45,096 nucleotides of DNA from JANQTF01 sp036835375 (GTDB taxonomy: Bacteria; Bacteroidota; Bacteroidia; J057), in the NCBI GenBank assembly GCA_036835375.1, contig DAITMB010000029.1, positions 1-45,096 of the forward strand, read 5' to 3'. Under the pieces are notes generated by a model that saw nothing but the letters and a program-made list of their open reading frames with translations, had not been told where the DNA came from and searched no databases. Shown here piece after piece: positions 17,592 to 26,422 of the stretch; the stretch's first letter is position 1; each line of letters starts with the position of its first letter. The translations under genes were made by a program, and so were the position numbers.

Positions 17592-18950
17592 ATGAAACAC
17601 CTATTGATCATAGGCGCTGGCAGATCTGCCTCCTCCTTGATCGCCTACCTCCTCCAGACTTGCCTTCAGCGCGGGTGGACCCTCACATTGGGCGACCTTT
17701 CTTTGGACCTCGCCCGATCCAAAGTAGGGAATACCCCTACAGCTGAGGCCGTTCGGTTCGACATTCATGATGAACTTCAGCGGGAGCGGGAGATTGCCAG
17801 GGCCGATCTGGTGATTTCGATGCTACCTGCCTACTTTCATATTGTGGTCGCAGAAGCTTGCCTTCGCCACCGCGTGCCCCTCCTGACAGCCTCCTATGTG
17901 AGCGACGAAATCCGAAAGCTGGATTCAGCTGCCCGCGAGGCGGGTGTCATGATCCTGATGGAATGTGGCCTTGATCCTGGGATCGACCACATGTCGGCAA
18001 TGAAGGTCTTGGACCGAATTCGCGCATCTGGGGCTACGCTCACGGGGTTTGAGACATTCACTGGCGGGTTGCTCGCCCCTGAATCCACGGATGGCAACCC
18101 CTGGGAGTACAAGTTCACTTGGAATCCAAGAAATGTCGTCCTCGCGGGACAGGGCACAGTCAAATTCATTCAGGAGGGCCGATATAAATACATTCCTTAT
18201 CATCGATTGTTTCGGCGAACAGAGGTGATTCAGATTCCGGGCTATGGCTATTTCGAGGGCTATGCGAATCGCGACTCGCTCAAGTATCTGGACGTGTATC
18301 AGTTGCAGGATATTCGCACCCTCTACCGAGGCACGCTTCGTAGGGTGGGCTTTTGTAAAGCTTGGGATATTTTCATTCAACTGGGAGCGACTGATGACAC
18401 CTATCGGATGGAAGGGGTCGCTGAGATGACCCACCGGCAGTTCATCAACTCCTTTTTGTCCTACGATTCCCAAAACTCGGTCGAGCTCAAGTTAGCGCAC
18501 TATCTACAGTTGGATCTCGACGGTCCAGAGCTTTTTAAGCTCCGGTGGCTGGGGCTGTTTGAGGAGGAACCCGTGGGCTTGGCGTCGGGAACTCCAGCGG
18601 AGATTTTGGAGCACATATTGAAAAAGCGATGGGCCCTGAACCCAAATGACCGGGACATGATCGTCATGTGGCACAAGTTTGACTTTATTGACGAGGGAAT
18701 CCATCGCCAAATCCAGTCTCACATGGTGGTGAAAGGTGAAAATAGCGTGGATACAGGGATGTCCAAGACCGTGGGGCTTCCTCTCGGTATCGCGGCGGAG
18801 CTGATGTTGGACGGAACTGTCTATCAGGCTGGTGTCCAGATTCCGATAGCGCAAGCGATCTATGGGCCGATCCTGGAGGCGCTAGACCAAGCGGGGATCC
18901 AGTTCGTAGAGACCGACACTTCCACCAGCTTACCCGCCGCCCACAAATGA
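17592..18950 (+). CDS. Saccharopine dehydrogenase family oxidoreductase (LYS9-like)
   Basis: 452 residues. The Rossmann motif GAGRSASSLIAYL (8-20) opens the NAD(P) fold. The saccharopine-reductase signature is seen as MECGLDPGIDHMSAM (about 123-137), and SDEIRKLD, GGLLAPESTDGNPWEYKFTW and NPRNVVLAG match the LYS9 C-terminal lineage. Family members interconvert saccharopine and glutamate plus aminoadipate semialdehyde, in lysine synthesis or breakdown; other bacterial members act on carboxy-amine compounds. The length suits a stand-alone enzyme without a LOR partner. No other lysine gene is nearby, so the actual substrate is not settled. It starts with ATGAAACACC and is a single-gene unit, perhaps under the inverted repeat at 17477-17504. 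Confidence 0.85.
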   Translation: MKHLLIIGAGRSASSLIAYLLQTCLQRGWTLTLGDLSLDLARSKVGNTPTAEAVRFDIHDELQREREIARADLVISMLPAYFHIVVAEACLRHRVPLLTASYVSDEIRKLDSAAREAGVMILMECGLDPGIDHMSAMKVLDRIRASGATLTGFETFTGGLLAPESTDGNPWEYKFTWNPRNVVLAGQGTVKFIQEGRYKYIPYHRLFRRTEVIQIPGYGYFEGYANRDSLKYLDVYQLQDIRTLYRGTLRRVGFCKAWDIFIQLGATDDTYRMEGVAEMTHRQFINSFLSYDSQNSVELKLAHYLQLDLDGPELFKLRWLGLFEEEPVGLASGTPAEILEHILKKRWALNPNDRDMIVMWHKFDFIDEGIHRQIQSHMVVKGENSVDTGMSKTVGLPLGIAAELMLDGTVYQAGVQIPIAQAIYGPILEALDQAGIQFVETDTSTSLPAAHK

Positions 18951-19369
18951 GGGTCTAAAGGATGAGAAAAGTGCCGACGAACTAGTTTGGATTAAATTAA
19001 ATCTGAATTTTCTTGAGGGTTGACAATTTAAAAGCCCTCGGCTGTCACAAGCATGATCCCTGTCGATGCAGGCTCATCTCCCCAATCACACTTCCCTGTC
19101 GATTTAGCTCAGATACCCTCTTTTACATAGCCGAATCGTAAATTTATCTATTTTTCTCAGACAACCATCCAAAAATAATCTTCGTAGTTGGTGCGTCTAT
19201 AAGAAAGCAAACGCAATGTTGACATGGTTTTCTTCCAAAAAACTATTTAACGCGTTTCGGGTGATTTCATTAATTGAAAAAGTTTTTGACTTTTTCTCAC
19301 AAGTGACTCCCCATGTTCTTCTTCGTCTTATTCACCAAATCATCTTCTTTCAAATTTTCCAAACAGACT
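18951..19369. other. AT-rich leader region before the lipoprotein gene
   Basis: No convincing gene. A weak hairpin GAGGG...CCCTC at about 19015-19039 could end the upstream gene but lacks a good T-run. The rest is AT-rich leader; no clear -33/-7 pair was found. Confidence 0.35.
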
Positions 19370-20242
19370 ATGAACCAACGCACTTTTTTCATCTTCCCTA
19401 TCCTGCTCGCTTTCGTAGCACTTTTCACTGCTTGCGATAACACGCCTGAGCCCGCTGTAGGACCATCTATTTCCCTGGGAACTGGAGGCCAATTTGTCAG
19501 TGACACAGCTACCGTTTTCACCGACTCCACATTCCAGATTCAAGTCACTGCTTCCAAAGGAGATGCTGACTTAAGAACCATTGAAGTACGCGAGAATGGC
19601 ACCGCCATTGCCAACACCCGCATCCTGATCGACGGCTTCACTGCCGGAGCCAACCCATCGCCTTTGTTCGATGCAGCCCTTTCCTCCTTTACCTATGTCC
19701 TCACCATCACTGCTGGATCAACAGCTGATGAGACCAACGAATACACGGTGATTGTCACAGATACGGATGGCCTCAACGCCAGCGCCTCTGTGGATGTGAC
19801 CACCAAAAGCTTCGGTACCTTTGTCACAGAAAGAAATGTGATCCTACTCCTCAACCAAGCCGGTCCTGCTGGGCAGGGTGGATTGGATTTGGAATCCGGT
19901 AATTCCATTGGAACTAACAATGACTCAGCTGATATCCGCGATATGGGTATTGACTTGGCACTTCCCAATGCGAGCAACTGGAAGCAACAAATCGGAACAA
20001 TCAACACCTCTGTGTTGAAAGTACCAGCTGCTGGCCTCAACTATGACGAGATTCTCACCAAAGAGCAACTCCGTATCGCGTACGATGCTGGCCAAAGCTT
20101 CACGACAAGCGACAAAGTTGCTGAGGGAGATCTCTTCCTTGCGCTCACCAGCGAAGGCAATTACTATCTCTTGAAGACAGATGCCATCACGGTGACACCG
20201 AATGACAATTCTGACAGGTACGAGTTTTCTGTGAAGAACTAA
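19370..20242 (+). CDS. Lipoprotein with Ig-like/cadherin-like repeats, unknown function
   Basis: About 290 residues from ATGAACCAACGC; the earlier in-frame start at 19313 would add 19 residues before the signal. The signal ends in ALFTACD, a lipobox with Cys22. The mature part is acidic, threonine-rich and beta-rich: YVLTITAGSTADETNEYTVIVTDTDGLNASASVDVTT resembles a PKD/cadherin-like strand pattern, and a second half (FVTERNVILLLNQ... GGLDLESG) could be a carbohydrate-binding-type sandwich. Typical of Bacteroidota surface lipoproteins. It is followed by a strong terminator and so is a single unit. Confidence 0.75.
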   Translation: MNQRTFFIFPILLAFVALFTACDNTPEPAVGPSISLGTGGQFVSDTATVFTDSTFQIQVTASKGDADLRTIEVRENGTAIANTRILIDGFTAGANPSPLFDAALSSFTYVLTITAGSTADETNEYTVIVTDTDGLNASASVDVTTKSFGTFVTERNVILLLNQAGPAGQGGLDLESGNSIGTNNDSADIRDMGIDLALPNASNWKQQIGTINTSVLKVPAAGLNYDEILTKEQLRIAYDAGQSFTTSDKVAEGDLFLALTSEGNYYLLKTDAITVTPNDNSDRYEFSVKN

Positions 20243-20285
20243 GTTTCGAGCGCAAAGCTCCACGATTTTTACAGGGGGTTATGAC

Positions 20286-20317
20286 GGCCGGTTACCTTTC
20301 GAGGTGCCGGCCCTTTT
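20286..20317 (+). terminator. Rho-independent terminator of the lipoprotein gene
   Basis: GGCCGG and CCGGCC arms, extended by TACC/GGTG with loop TTTCGA, then CTTTTG. It lies 43 bases after the stop and overlaps the 3' end of the opposite gene at 20292-20780, whose last residues are read from it. Confidence 0.8.
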
Positions 20318-20780
20318 GTTGGACAGAATTTGCTAAAAAAAGTGGCAGTATCCAAATTTTTCCATATGCTATTTTGTGGATGTACACATACTCATTGGCA
20401 GGGATCGCAATTTTGGGATCGCAATGCGTAGGAAACACAACATCTAGATGATCTGGGATAAGCTCGCGGAGGGCAAAAAAACGAGTCCGACCTACTTTCA
20501 AACAATGATACGTCTCGGTGATCCCGACCATCCATAAAGTCAGCACTGCGAAGGGGTCGTCGAGTGCAGTTGGTAAAGAAATAGAAGACAAAAGATCCTT
20601 TTCTCTGCGGCGCTTGTTTTTGCTACCTTGAAATGAGATGGCCTTGCTCTGGACTTCATCAAAGATGATTTTAGTTATCCGCAGTTCCGCGTCCTTTCTC
20701 GACTCAGAGCCGGGAGAACCAAAAATCTCTGTCATAAATTCGAATACTGTGTACATAAGCTCAAGTGTTAGTGGAACCAT
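20292..20780 (-). CDS. Unrecognised small protein, second gene of a two-gene operon
   Basis: 162 residues of no family I recognise. No signal peptide. It has a basic stretch (GSKNKRRREKDL, about residues 52-63), a mid-protein TLWMVGITETYHCLKVGRTRF, and a Lys/Arg-rich C-terminus. The last codons lie inside the hairpin that terminates the plus-strand lipoprotein gene. It starts 4 bases after the stop of the 391-residue gene upstream, so they are very probably translated from one transcript. Together with that gene and the XRE regulator it forms an AT-richer block, possibly acquired. An internal Met (about 9 or 16) could be the true start. Confidence 0.5.
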   Translation of the reverse strand: MVPLTLELMYTVFEFMTEIFGSPGSESRKDAELRITKIIFDEVQSKAISFQGSKNKRRREKDLLSSISLPTALDDPFAVLTLWMVGITETYHCLKVGRTRFFALRELIPDHLDVVFPTHCDPKIAIPANEYVYIHKIAYGKIWILPLFLANSVQQKGRHLER

Positions 20781-20784
20781 AGAA

Positions 20785-21960
20785 TTATTCGTTCGCGTCT
20801 CCAGCTATACGTCTGATAACCTCAATGATCAGCTCCTTATCAATCATGTTTCCGAGTTGAAAGGGCAGCGTCATATAGGCCCGCCTCTTGCCTCCGTACC
20901 TGTGTTGGGCGAGGACGCAAGCATATTGATCAGGATAGATTTCATTGGGAAGGAGTATCATATCTATACCTCTCTTGCGCTGAAGCATAAATTTTACTGA
21001 GGACCAATACTGTTCAAGACCAGGATAAGAGGACAAATCCACGGGCTGAACCAAATGTGACGAAAGGGAAATGAGGTGATCGAAACGGGAGAAAAGCGCT
21101 TGCGCAGACTTCCAACCAGTTCCTTTTAGTTCTTTCATCTCCTTGCGTGATAGGTGGGTAAGCTGCAAGTCAAAGGTTGGAACTTCCAAGGGAGGAGTTT
21201 TAATGGAAAGTGATATTTGCAGCCAATGCAAACGCTGACAGTGGATCGCCTGGAGGAAATCATGACCAGACCAGGCACTGGTGGGCGCTCTGAGGTAGCA
21301 TCGCAACAGCACCATGTGGCCATCGCCCCAGTATCCAAGCACTTGATAGGGGGTAATTGGGTGAACAAAATTTTTGACCAAAAATCCTCCTTCGCTCCAT
21401 TTAATAGGATTGAATGTGTGGGGAGCTATGGGCTCGGGAGCTGCTTGCCAGCCTTGTTGAGGAAAAGGAAATTCGGCAAGTGATTGAAGACACAGTTTGA
21501 TTTCTTGGGAGAATACTTCTGGCAAGGTCATGAGATCTTTGTCAAATGAAGGAGCGAATAAAAACGCCGCTGCGATCGCTTGTCTCATCGTTTTCGTCAA
21601 TGCCTCGCCCTCTTCCCATATATTCATCAGCAGCTCGAGGTTGATCTCAACATCTGCTTCTAGTCGCTGAAGCCCCACCAACAGCAGTGTGTGACCAATA
21701 TCGACCTTCAATGCGTAGAGAATAAGTCGGGGAGTATCTTTGTGAACGTCCACAATCTTCATCCGACAATCCCAGAGCCAGGAGGGCCATTCTTGGCTCT
21801 GGGAGATAAGTTCTGGACTGATCAATTGAAACCCACAGTCTGGATACGGACTCTTGTTGGCCATGTTGATCGCCGCGAACAATGCCCATTGTTCTTCATT
21901 GCTAAGTAGCTTCACGGCCTGGGTGAAACCTTCACTCATTTTAATCGTCGGGGATTTCAT
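20785..21960 (-). CDS. Unrecognised 391-residue protein, first gene of a two-gene operon
   Basis: 391 residues, no signal peptide or membrane helix, so probably cytoplasmic. I cannot place it in a family. Visible features are a helical N-terminus (EEQWALFAAINMANKSPYP), an alternating hydrophobic middle, a Trp-rich region, and a C-terminal KRGIDMILLPNEIYPDQYACVLAQHRYG that reads like strand-turn-helix. The composition is Leu-rich, with Trp and His unusually common. Next to the 162-residue gene (4-base gap) it forms an operon; the XRE regulator is encoded 566 bases upstream on the same strand. A toxin-immunity or other paired-gene arrangement is conceivable but nothing in the sequence shows it. 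Confidence 0.55.
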   Translation of the reverse strand: MKSPTIKMSEGFTQAVKLLSNEEQWALFAAINMANKSPYPDCGFQLISPELISQSQEWPSWLWDCRMKIVDVHKDTPRLILYALKVDIGHTLLLVGLQRLEADVEINLELLMNIWEEGEALTKTMRQAIAAAFLFAPSFDKDLMTLPEVFSQEIKLCLQSLAEFPFPQQGWQAAPEPIAPHTFNPIKWSEGGFLVKNFVHPITPYQVLGYWGDGHMVLLRCYLRAPTSAWSGHDFLQAIHCQRLHWLQISLSIKTPPLEVPTFDLQLTHLSRKEMKELKGTGWKSAQALFSRFDHLISLSSHLVQPVDLSSYPGLEQYWSSVKFMLQRKRGIDMILLPNEIYPDQYACVLAQHRYGGKRRAYMTLPFQLGNMIDKELIIEVIRRIAGDANE

Positions 21961-22525
21961 AAAGAAGCGAGTTAAAAAGGCTACTACTCATAACACACGG
22001 TATTTAAAAAGCTAAGACAATGCTGTGGAAAAGCGAAATGTTGTATCAACATACAACCCCGGATTGACAAAAACAAGCTCCCATCATAACTCTTTGTCCA
22101 ATTGACTGTGAATGGATGACATATTTTACACTGATAATAATTACCAAATCATGACGCATTTCCTACGAAATCGTTAATTGATTTGAGAAATGGATTTTGA
22201 TCTATTCAAATTCTATCTCCAAGCGTCAACGTAAGACAAGCCTTCTACAAGCAAGTGCCAACCATCAGTCAGGCACTCCTGCTGGAAGTGATCTCAACAG
22301 TGACTTTGTAAAAGTCTATCGTATTTACCCAGTCCAGCACAACCATAATTTGAAGATGTATCGTCCGGCTGCGGGTAAGGCAGCAAGAAATATTTGCAAC
22401 AAGATTGCGTCAAGTGATTGATTATAAGCACTTCTGAAATTCTAACACAAATCCTCCACGACGAAGTCATCATCGCAACGCAAAGACTCACACCTTCGAT
22501 CGTTTATATTCCGACTGATTACTGT
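21961..22525. other. AT-rich stretch without a recognisable gene
   Basis: Separates the 391-residue gene from the XRE regulator. The open frame at 22197-22421 (plus, 74 residues) has no motif and no good start. No terminator or repeat stands out. Confidence 0.4.
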
Positions 22526-22846
22526 TTATTCAATTTCCATCCTCAGCTTGAGACCTAAACCCTGCTCCACAAACTTATACACGGTGGAAATTTGGACATC
22601 AATCTGTCCACTTTCGATCCTTGAGACGTATCCCTTGTCTGCGTTGATTCTACTAGCCACCTCAGATTGTGTCATCCCTTTTTGCTTTCGCTTTTCCTTC
22701 AACAGGGATCCGATTTCATACGACTTTATTTTTTCCTCTGCGATCATTCTGGAACTACTCCCCTCCTTACCAAAAATTTCTTCTTGGAATTCTTCGTAGG
22801 TCTGTGTTTTGAAGGTTGGCTTGAAAGGGTGGATGGTCTTTTCCAT
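22526..22846 (-). CDS. XRE-family helix-turn-helix regulator, HigA-like, no toxin partner seen
   Basis: 106 residues. Residues 46-100 form a Cro/C1-type HTH: IGSLLKEKRKQKGMTQSEVA, then INADKGYVSRIESGQ and STVYKFVEQGLGLKL. The N-terminal 45 residues are acidic and helical (TYEEFQEEIFGKEGSSSRM), the layout of antitoxins in RelE/HigB-type modules, where this segment often touches the toxin. No toxin-sized open frame lies next to it on the minus strand in 22847-23320, and nothing toxin-like lies downstream, so it appears to be alone. It may be a solitary antitoxin, or a regulator of the neighbouring operon. Confidence 0.82.
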   Translation of the reverse strand: MEKTIHPFKPTFKTQTYEEFQEEIFGKEGSSSRMIAEEKIKSYEIGSLLKEKRKQKGMTQSEVASRINADKGYVSRIESGQIDVQISTVYKFVEQGLGLKLRMEIE

Positions 22847-23320
22847 GTTAATGAGTTAAACAACTTGAGTCAAAGAATTTGAAAAAATAGCGAAAGACAC
22901 ATGCTGAAAAAGCATTCTTTTAGGGCGAAGACATTCTGAGGGGATGAACAGGGGTGAAATACAGTGCTACTGCAATATTGGGCGGTAGAAGGCACGTGGA
23001 AAATATCAAAAACTAATTCACTTTTTCTTTAGAGGGTTTGAAGTTGCAGAATGTTATATAATTAAACAACTAATTTTAGGGCGATTTCGGAAATATTCAA
23101 CATTATTTATCCACGCCTTGTGGAAGAATTCCCTCCATGTGGTTCCTCCTTTCTTTTTTAGGATTTTCTGGTCAATAGAGATTCACCGCATGTCCAAGGC
23201 GAAATTCTCTGTAGATTTACCAGAGAATTGCTTGTATACAAATTATTCCCAAGAGGGCAAGTCTAGCACCGTTTTATTGTCCTTCGCCTATTTTGGCCCC
23301 ATTCTACTTATTCTTTCTTC
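22847..23320. other. Intergenic region with two neighbouring dyads before the SDR gene
   Basis: At 23203-23229, AATTCTCTG and CAGAGAATT are exact 9-base inverted repeats around a 9-base spacer. Two bases on, TTGTATACAA (23232-23241) is a perfect 10-base palindrome. They lie about 80-120 bases before the SDR gene and look like regulator sites. TATTTTGG near 23289 resembles a -7 box. The minus-strand XRE gene starts at the other end of the gap. Confidence 0.45.
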
Positions 23321-24181
23321 ATGTCTTCCATTTTTCTCATCACTGGCTGCTCCACAGGATTTGGCCGTGAGCTTGCGCAAGTCGCTGCAGCAAATGGCGC
23401 TATGGTCGTCGGCACGCTTCGCAACGAAAACCAGATCGCCGATTTTGAAGCGCTGGCACCCGGCCAAATTTCGGCCGTGATCATGGATGTCACCAATCCT
23501 GCACAAATCAGCGCTGGCATTGAATCGATTCTGGCCAATCATGGCCGCATCGACGTACTGGTCAACAATGCTGGCTATGGCTCCCTCGGCCCCATTGAGG
23601 CAATTGATGAAGCGGAGATGAAGCGCCAATTCGATGTAAACGTCTTCGGCTCCGTGCGACTCATTCAGGCGGTGCTGCCCACCATGCGCAAGCAGCGATC
23701 GGGACACATTCTCAACATCACTTCCATCGCCGGGCTGAATGGTTTTCCAGGAGTTGGCATCTACAACGGCTCCAAATTTGCCCTCGAGGGCATCGGAGAA
23801 GCTCTCTATCATGAGGTGAAGCACCTTGGCATCAAGGTCACCAACGTAGAGCCAGGCCCATTTCGCACCGACTGGGCGGGCAGATCCGCTACGTTTTTTG
23901 GAGAAGACATGGAAGACTATGCCGACTCAGCCATTCGCAACCTCCGCGCCATCGCCAGCGTGAGCGGCAAGCAAGTCGGTAGCCCACGCAAAGCTGCCGA
24001 AGCCATGTATGCCCTCACCTTGCTCGACCAACCACCCGTGCACCTCCCCCTCGGCGAAGCCGCCTACAAGCGCGCCAGGATCAAGTTTCGCGCCATCCTC
24101 GAGGAACTTGACGCGCACGAGTCCCTCGGTCTTCCTACTGACTACACCGCAGAAGAACTCCGTGCTTTGGACGGGAAATAG
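23321..24181 (+). CDS. Short-chain dehydrogenase/reductase
   Basis: 286 residues with the classical SDR features: cofactor motif TGCSTGFG (8-15), NNAG (82-85), catalytic Ser135 in NITSIAG, and Tyr148 with Lys152 (YNGSK). The PGPFRTDW segment fits the substrate-loop region. Length and the GFP...GIYNGSK order suit the oxidoreductase/SDR group often annotated as YbbO-like or ketoreductase; the substrate cannot be read. It starts with ATGTCTTCCATTT. The methyltransferase begins 62 bases after its stop, so they may share a transcript. Two dyads upstream may regulate it. Confidence 0.9.
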   Translation: MSSIFLITGCSTGFGRELAQVAAANGAMVVGTLRNENQIADFEALAPGQISAVIMDVTNPAQISAGIESILANHGRIDVLVNNAGYGSLGPIEAIDEAEMKRQFDVNVFGSVRLIQAVLPTMRKQRSGHILNITSIAGLNGFPGVGIYNGSKFALEGIGEALYHEVKHLGIKVTNVEPGPFRTDWAGRSATFFGEDMEDYADSAIRNLRAIASVSGKQVGSPRKAAEAMYALTLLDQPPVHLPLGEAAYKRARIKFRAILEELDAHESLGLPTDYTAEELRALDGK

Positions 24182-24243
24182 CTTGCCTTGCGCATCGCGC
24201 GCTCGACCAGCTTCCTTTCTCCTCCGATTCATCCAAGCCGCCT

Positions 24244-25047
24244 ATGGAAGTGCCCGACTACCTCCAGTCTAACCTCGACGCCTGGAACCAGCGCACAGCG
24301 CATCATCTTGGTTCTGCATTTTATGATGTGGAAGGATTTTTGGCAGGGAACAACTCCCTACGCGAGCCAGAATTAGCGCTTTTGGGAAATGTGGAAGGGC
24401 AGCGCTTGCTCCATCTTCAGTGTCACTTTGGGCAAGACAGCCTTTCGCTCGCGAGGATGGGAGCCAACGTGGTAGGAGTAGATTTCTCAGACGAGGCCAT
24501 TTCCGCTGCCCGCAAATTGAATGAAGCGCTCGGTTTATCTGTCGAGTTCATCCAATGCGACCTCTACGCCTTGCCAGCGCATCTCGACCAAACATTTGAT
24601 ATTGTGTTCACGAGCTATGGCACCATCGGCTGGCTTCCAGACATAGAAAAGTGGGCGCACATTGTGAATCGGTACTTGCGACCGGGTGGGCGATTCGTAA
24701 TGGTGGAATTTCACCCGCTACTGTGGATGATGGACAACGATTTTGCAGAGATTATCTACAGCTATTTTCGATCCGAGCCAATCATAGAAGTAGAGCAAGG
24801 AACCTATGCAGATCGGGAGGCAACTTTCACGAGCCGCACGGTCACATGGAATCACGGCCTGGCCGAAGTTATACAAGCGCTTCTCAGTCAGGGTTTGTCG
24901 CTTGAGCAGGTCCAGGAATATGATTTCTCGAGCTACAACTGCTTTTCGCACACCGAAAAAATTGGTGAACAGAAGTGGCGGATCAAGCATCATGGTGATC
25001 GCCTCCCGATGATGTACTCGCTGGTCATGAGGAAATTAGACGGTTAA
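24244..25047 (+). CDS. Class I SAM-dependent methyltransferase
   Basis: 267 residues. Motif I is LLHLQCHFGQDSLSL (about 55-69) in the place of the Gly-rich SAM loop; the acidic ribose-binding residue follows in VVGVDFSDEA (D80). Motif IV-like TSYGTIGWLPD and LRPGGRFVMVEFHP (post-motif) complete the fold. The Cys-His in the first loop and the DxYALP segment resemble the family of small-molecule methyltransferases frequent in Bacteroidota. Substrate unknown. It lies 62 bases downstream of the SDR gene, so the two may act in one pathway. Confidence 0.88.
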   Translation: MEVPDYLQSNLDAWNQRTAHHLGSAFYDVEGFLAGNNSLREPELALLGNVEGQRLLHLQCHFGQDSLSLARMGANVVGVDFSDEAISAARKLNEALGLSVEFIQCDLYALPAHLDQTFDIVFTSYGTIGWLPDIEKWAHIVNRYLRPGGRFVMVEFHPLLWMMDNDFAEIIYSYFRSEPIIEVEQGTYADREATFTSRTVTWNHGLAEVIQALLSQGLSLEQVQEYDFSSYNCFSHTEKIGEQKWRIKHHGDRLPMMYSLVMRKLDG

Positions 25048-25235
25048 GACCGCCAAACAAAAATCTTACAACAAATCCGCCCCAAGAAAGTGGCCAATCG
25101 TCGATTGAGCAGATGGAATAGATCCAATCACGTCTTATCTTTCCGCTCGTTCTGATGAGCAGGAGTCAACACATCCATACTACCTGCCCCCCATCCCGCA
25201 TTCCTTTTCTACCTTCTAAAATCTAGGCATTCGTC

Positions 25236-26327
25236 ATGATCAATCAGGAGTTCAAAACTACCCTGGCTGCCAGGTGTGTTGCTCATCATACCCTGACATT
25301 CCGGGATCTCCCCAGCCATCAACCGATCTTGGGCGACGTCGCTCTCTTTGAGGTTTTGGCCCTGGGTAAGCATGAAAAGCTACAATTACATAATTATCTC
25401 ACCGCCAATATCTATCCTGGAGACTACATCCTGGCAGCATTTGGGCCACGATATGCCACTGCTCAGTTTGAGGGATATATTCCCGAAGGTCCGCAGGAAC
25501 ACTACCATGTCTTGGGCATGGGTGGTGCGATTGGGCAGGTCGCTTCGATGCACTCGAGATTCGACAAGATTGGACCTACTACCCTACGCTTGGTTGGATT
25601 CGCGGTGGACGAACAGCACCGCCCCATCAACACCCGCTACCATCACAGCGTAGCTCCCACGGTGGCCGTGGAGCCGTCGATCAAGAAGCCGCTGAGAGTC
25701 ATTCTCTCCATCGGATCAAGCATGGACAGCGGCAAAACTACCTCCGCAGCCTTCCTGGCCAGAGGTCTCAGAGCTGCCGGCCGGCGCGTCGCCTTTATTA
25801 AACTCACAGGGACTATCTTCTCCAAAGATGCCGACCTCGTGCGCGACACTGGTGCACATCTGGCGCTGGACTTTTCTCACTTTGGCTACCCCTCCACCTA
25901 CCTCTGTGACCCGGAGGAGCTGATCGAATTGTTTGAACGGCTCAAGCGAGAAAGCGCTGCCATTCACCCGGATGATCTCATCGTCGAAATCGCCGACGGC
26001 ATTCTTCAGCGGGAGACCCGCGCGCTGCTCCAGCATCCGGGATTCATGGACAAGGTCGATCATGTGCTCTTCTCGAGCGGGGACAGCCTCGGCGTGGTCG
26101 GTGGCTTGGAAATCCTGCGACGCTGGGACATTGAGCCGACGGGCATTTCGGGCCTACTCACCGCCAGCCCCTTGCTCGTGAAAGAAGTCAAGGCAGAGGT
26201 CAATCTTCCGGTGTGGAACATTGAAGAGCTCTCCAGCCCCTTGATTTCGGCCCACTTCTCCCAGACCCATCGGGCTTGGAAGCGAGAAGAATATGCGATC
26301 ACGACCAGGCTGCGCGAGATCGCCTAA
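25236..26327 (+). CDS. P-loop NTPase-like protein, DUF1611/BioD/MobB-type
   Basis: 363 residues. The second half has a P-loop, GSSMDSGKTT (160-169), of the BioD/CobQ/DUF1611 type, followed by LRAAGRRVAFIKLTGT, a strand-helix pattern like that of dethiobiotin synthase and MobB. DDLIVEIADGIL (about 247-258) is a plausible Walker B strand. The N-terminal half (about 1-150) has an alpha/beta fold I cannot name. DUF1611 proteins such as DgcN act in D-glutamate breakdown, but this match is loose. The gap to the methyltransferase is 188 bases, and a strong terminator follows, so it ends a transcript. Function not assigned. Confidence 0.6.
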   Translation: MINQEFKTTLAARCVAHHTLTFRDLPSHQPILGDVALFEVLALGKHEKLQLHNYLTANIYPGDYILAAFGPRYATAQFEGYIPEGPQEHYHVLGMGGAIGQVASMHSRFDKIGPTTLRLVGFAVDEQHRPINTRYHHSVAPTVAVEPSIKKPLRVILSIGSSMDSGKTTSAAFLARGLRAAGRRVAFIKLTGTIFSKDADLVRDTGAHLALDFSHFGYPSTYLCDPEELIELFERLKRESAAIHPDDLIVEIADGILQRETRALLQHPGFMDKVDHVLFSSGDSLGVVGGLEILRRWDIEPTGISGLLTASPLLVKEVKAEVNLPVWNIEELSSPLISAHFSQTHRAWKREEYAITTRLREIA

Positions 26328-26359
26328 ACTTCTGATATCTAGCCGCTTGACTTCTGATC

Positions 26360-26400
26360 CCAAGAAGCGCCGAGGAATTCCCGGTCGCTTCTTGGCTTTT
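26360..26400 (+). terminator. Rho-independent terminator after the P-loop gene
   Basis: Arms CCAAGAAGCG (26360-26369) and CGCTTCTTGG (26386-26395) are perfectly complementary, with a small inner CCG/CGG stem and CTTTTG after. It lies 33 bases after the stop and faces the end of the receptor gene. Confidence 0.9.
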
Positions 26401-26422
26401 GTGTACCTCGCCTTTGGAGAGA

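Noticed and set aside
22197..22421. 74-residue frame considered as a toxin partner for the XRE gene
   Set aside because: On the opposite strand, without a RelE/HigB pattern and without a good start.
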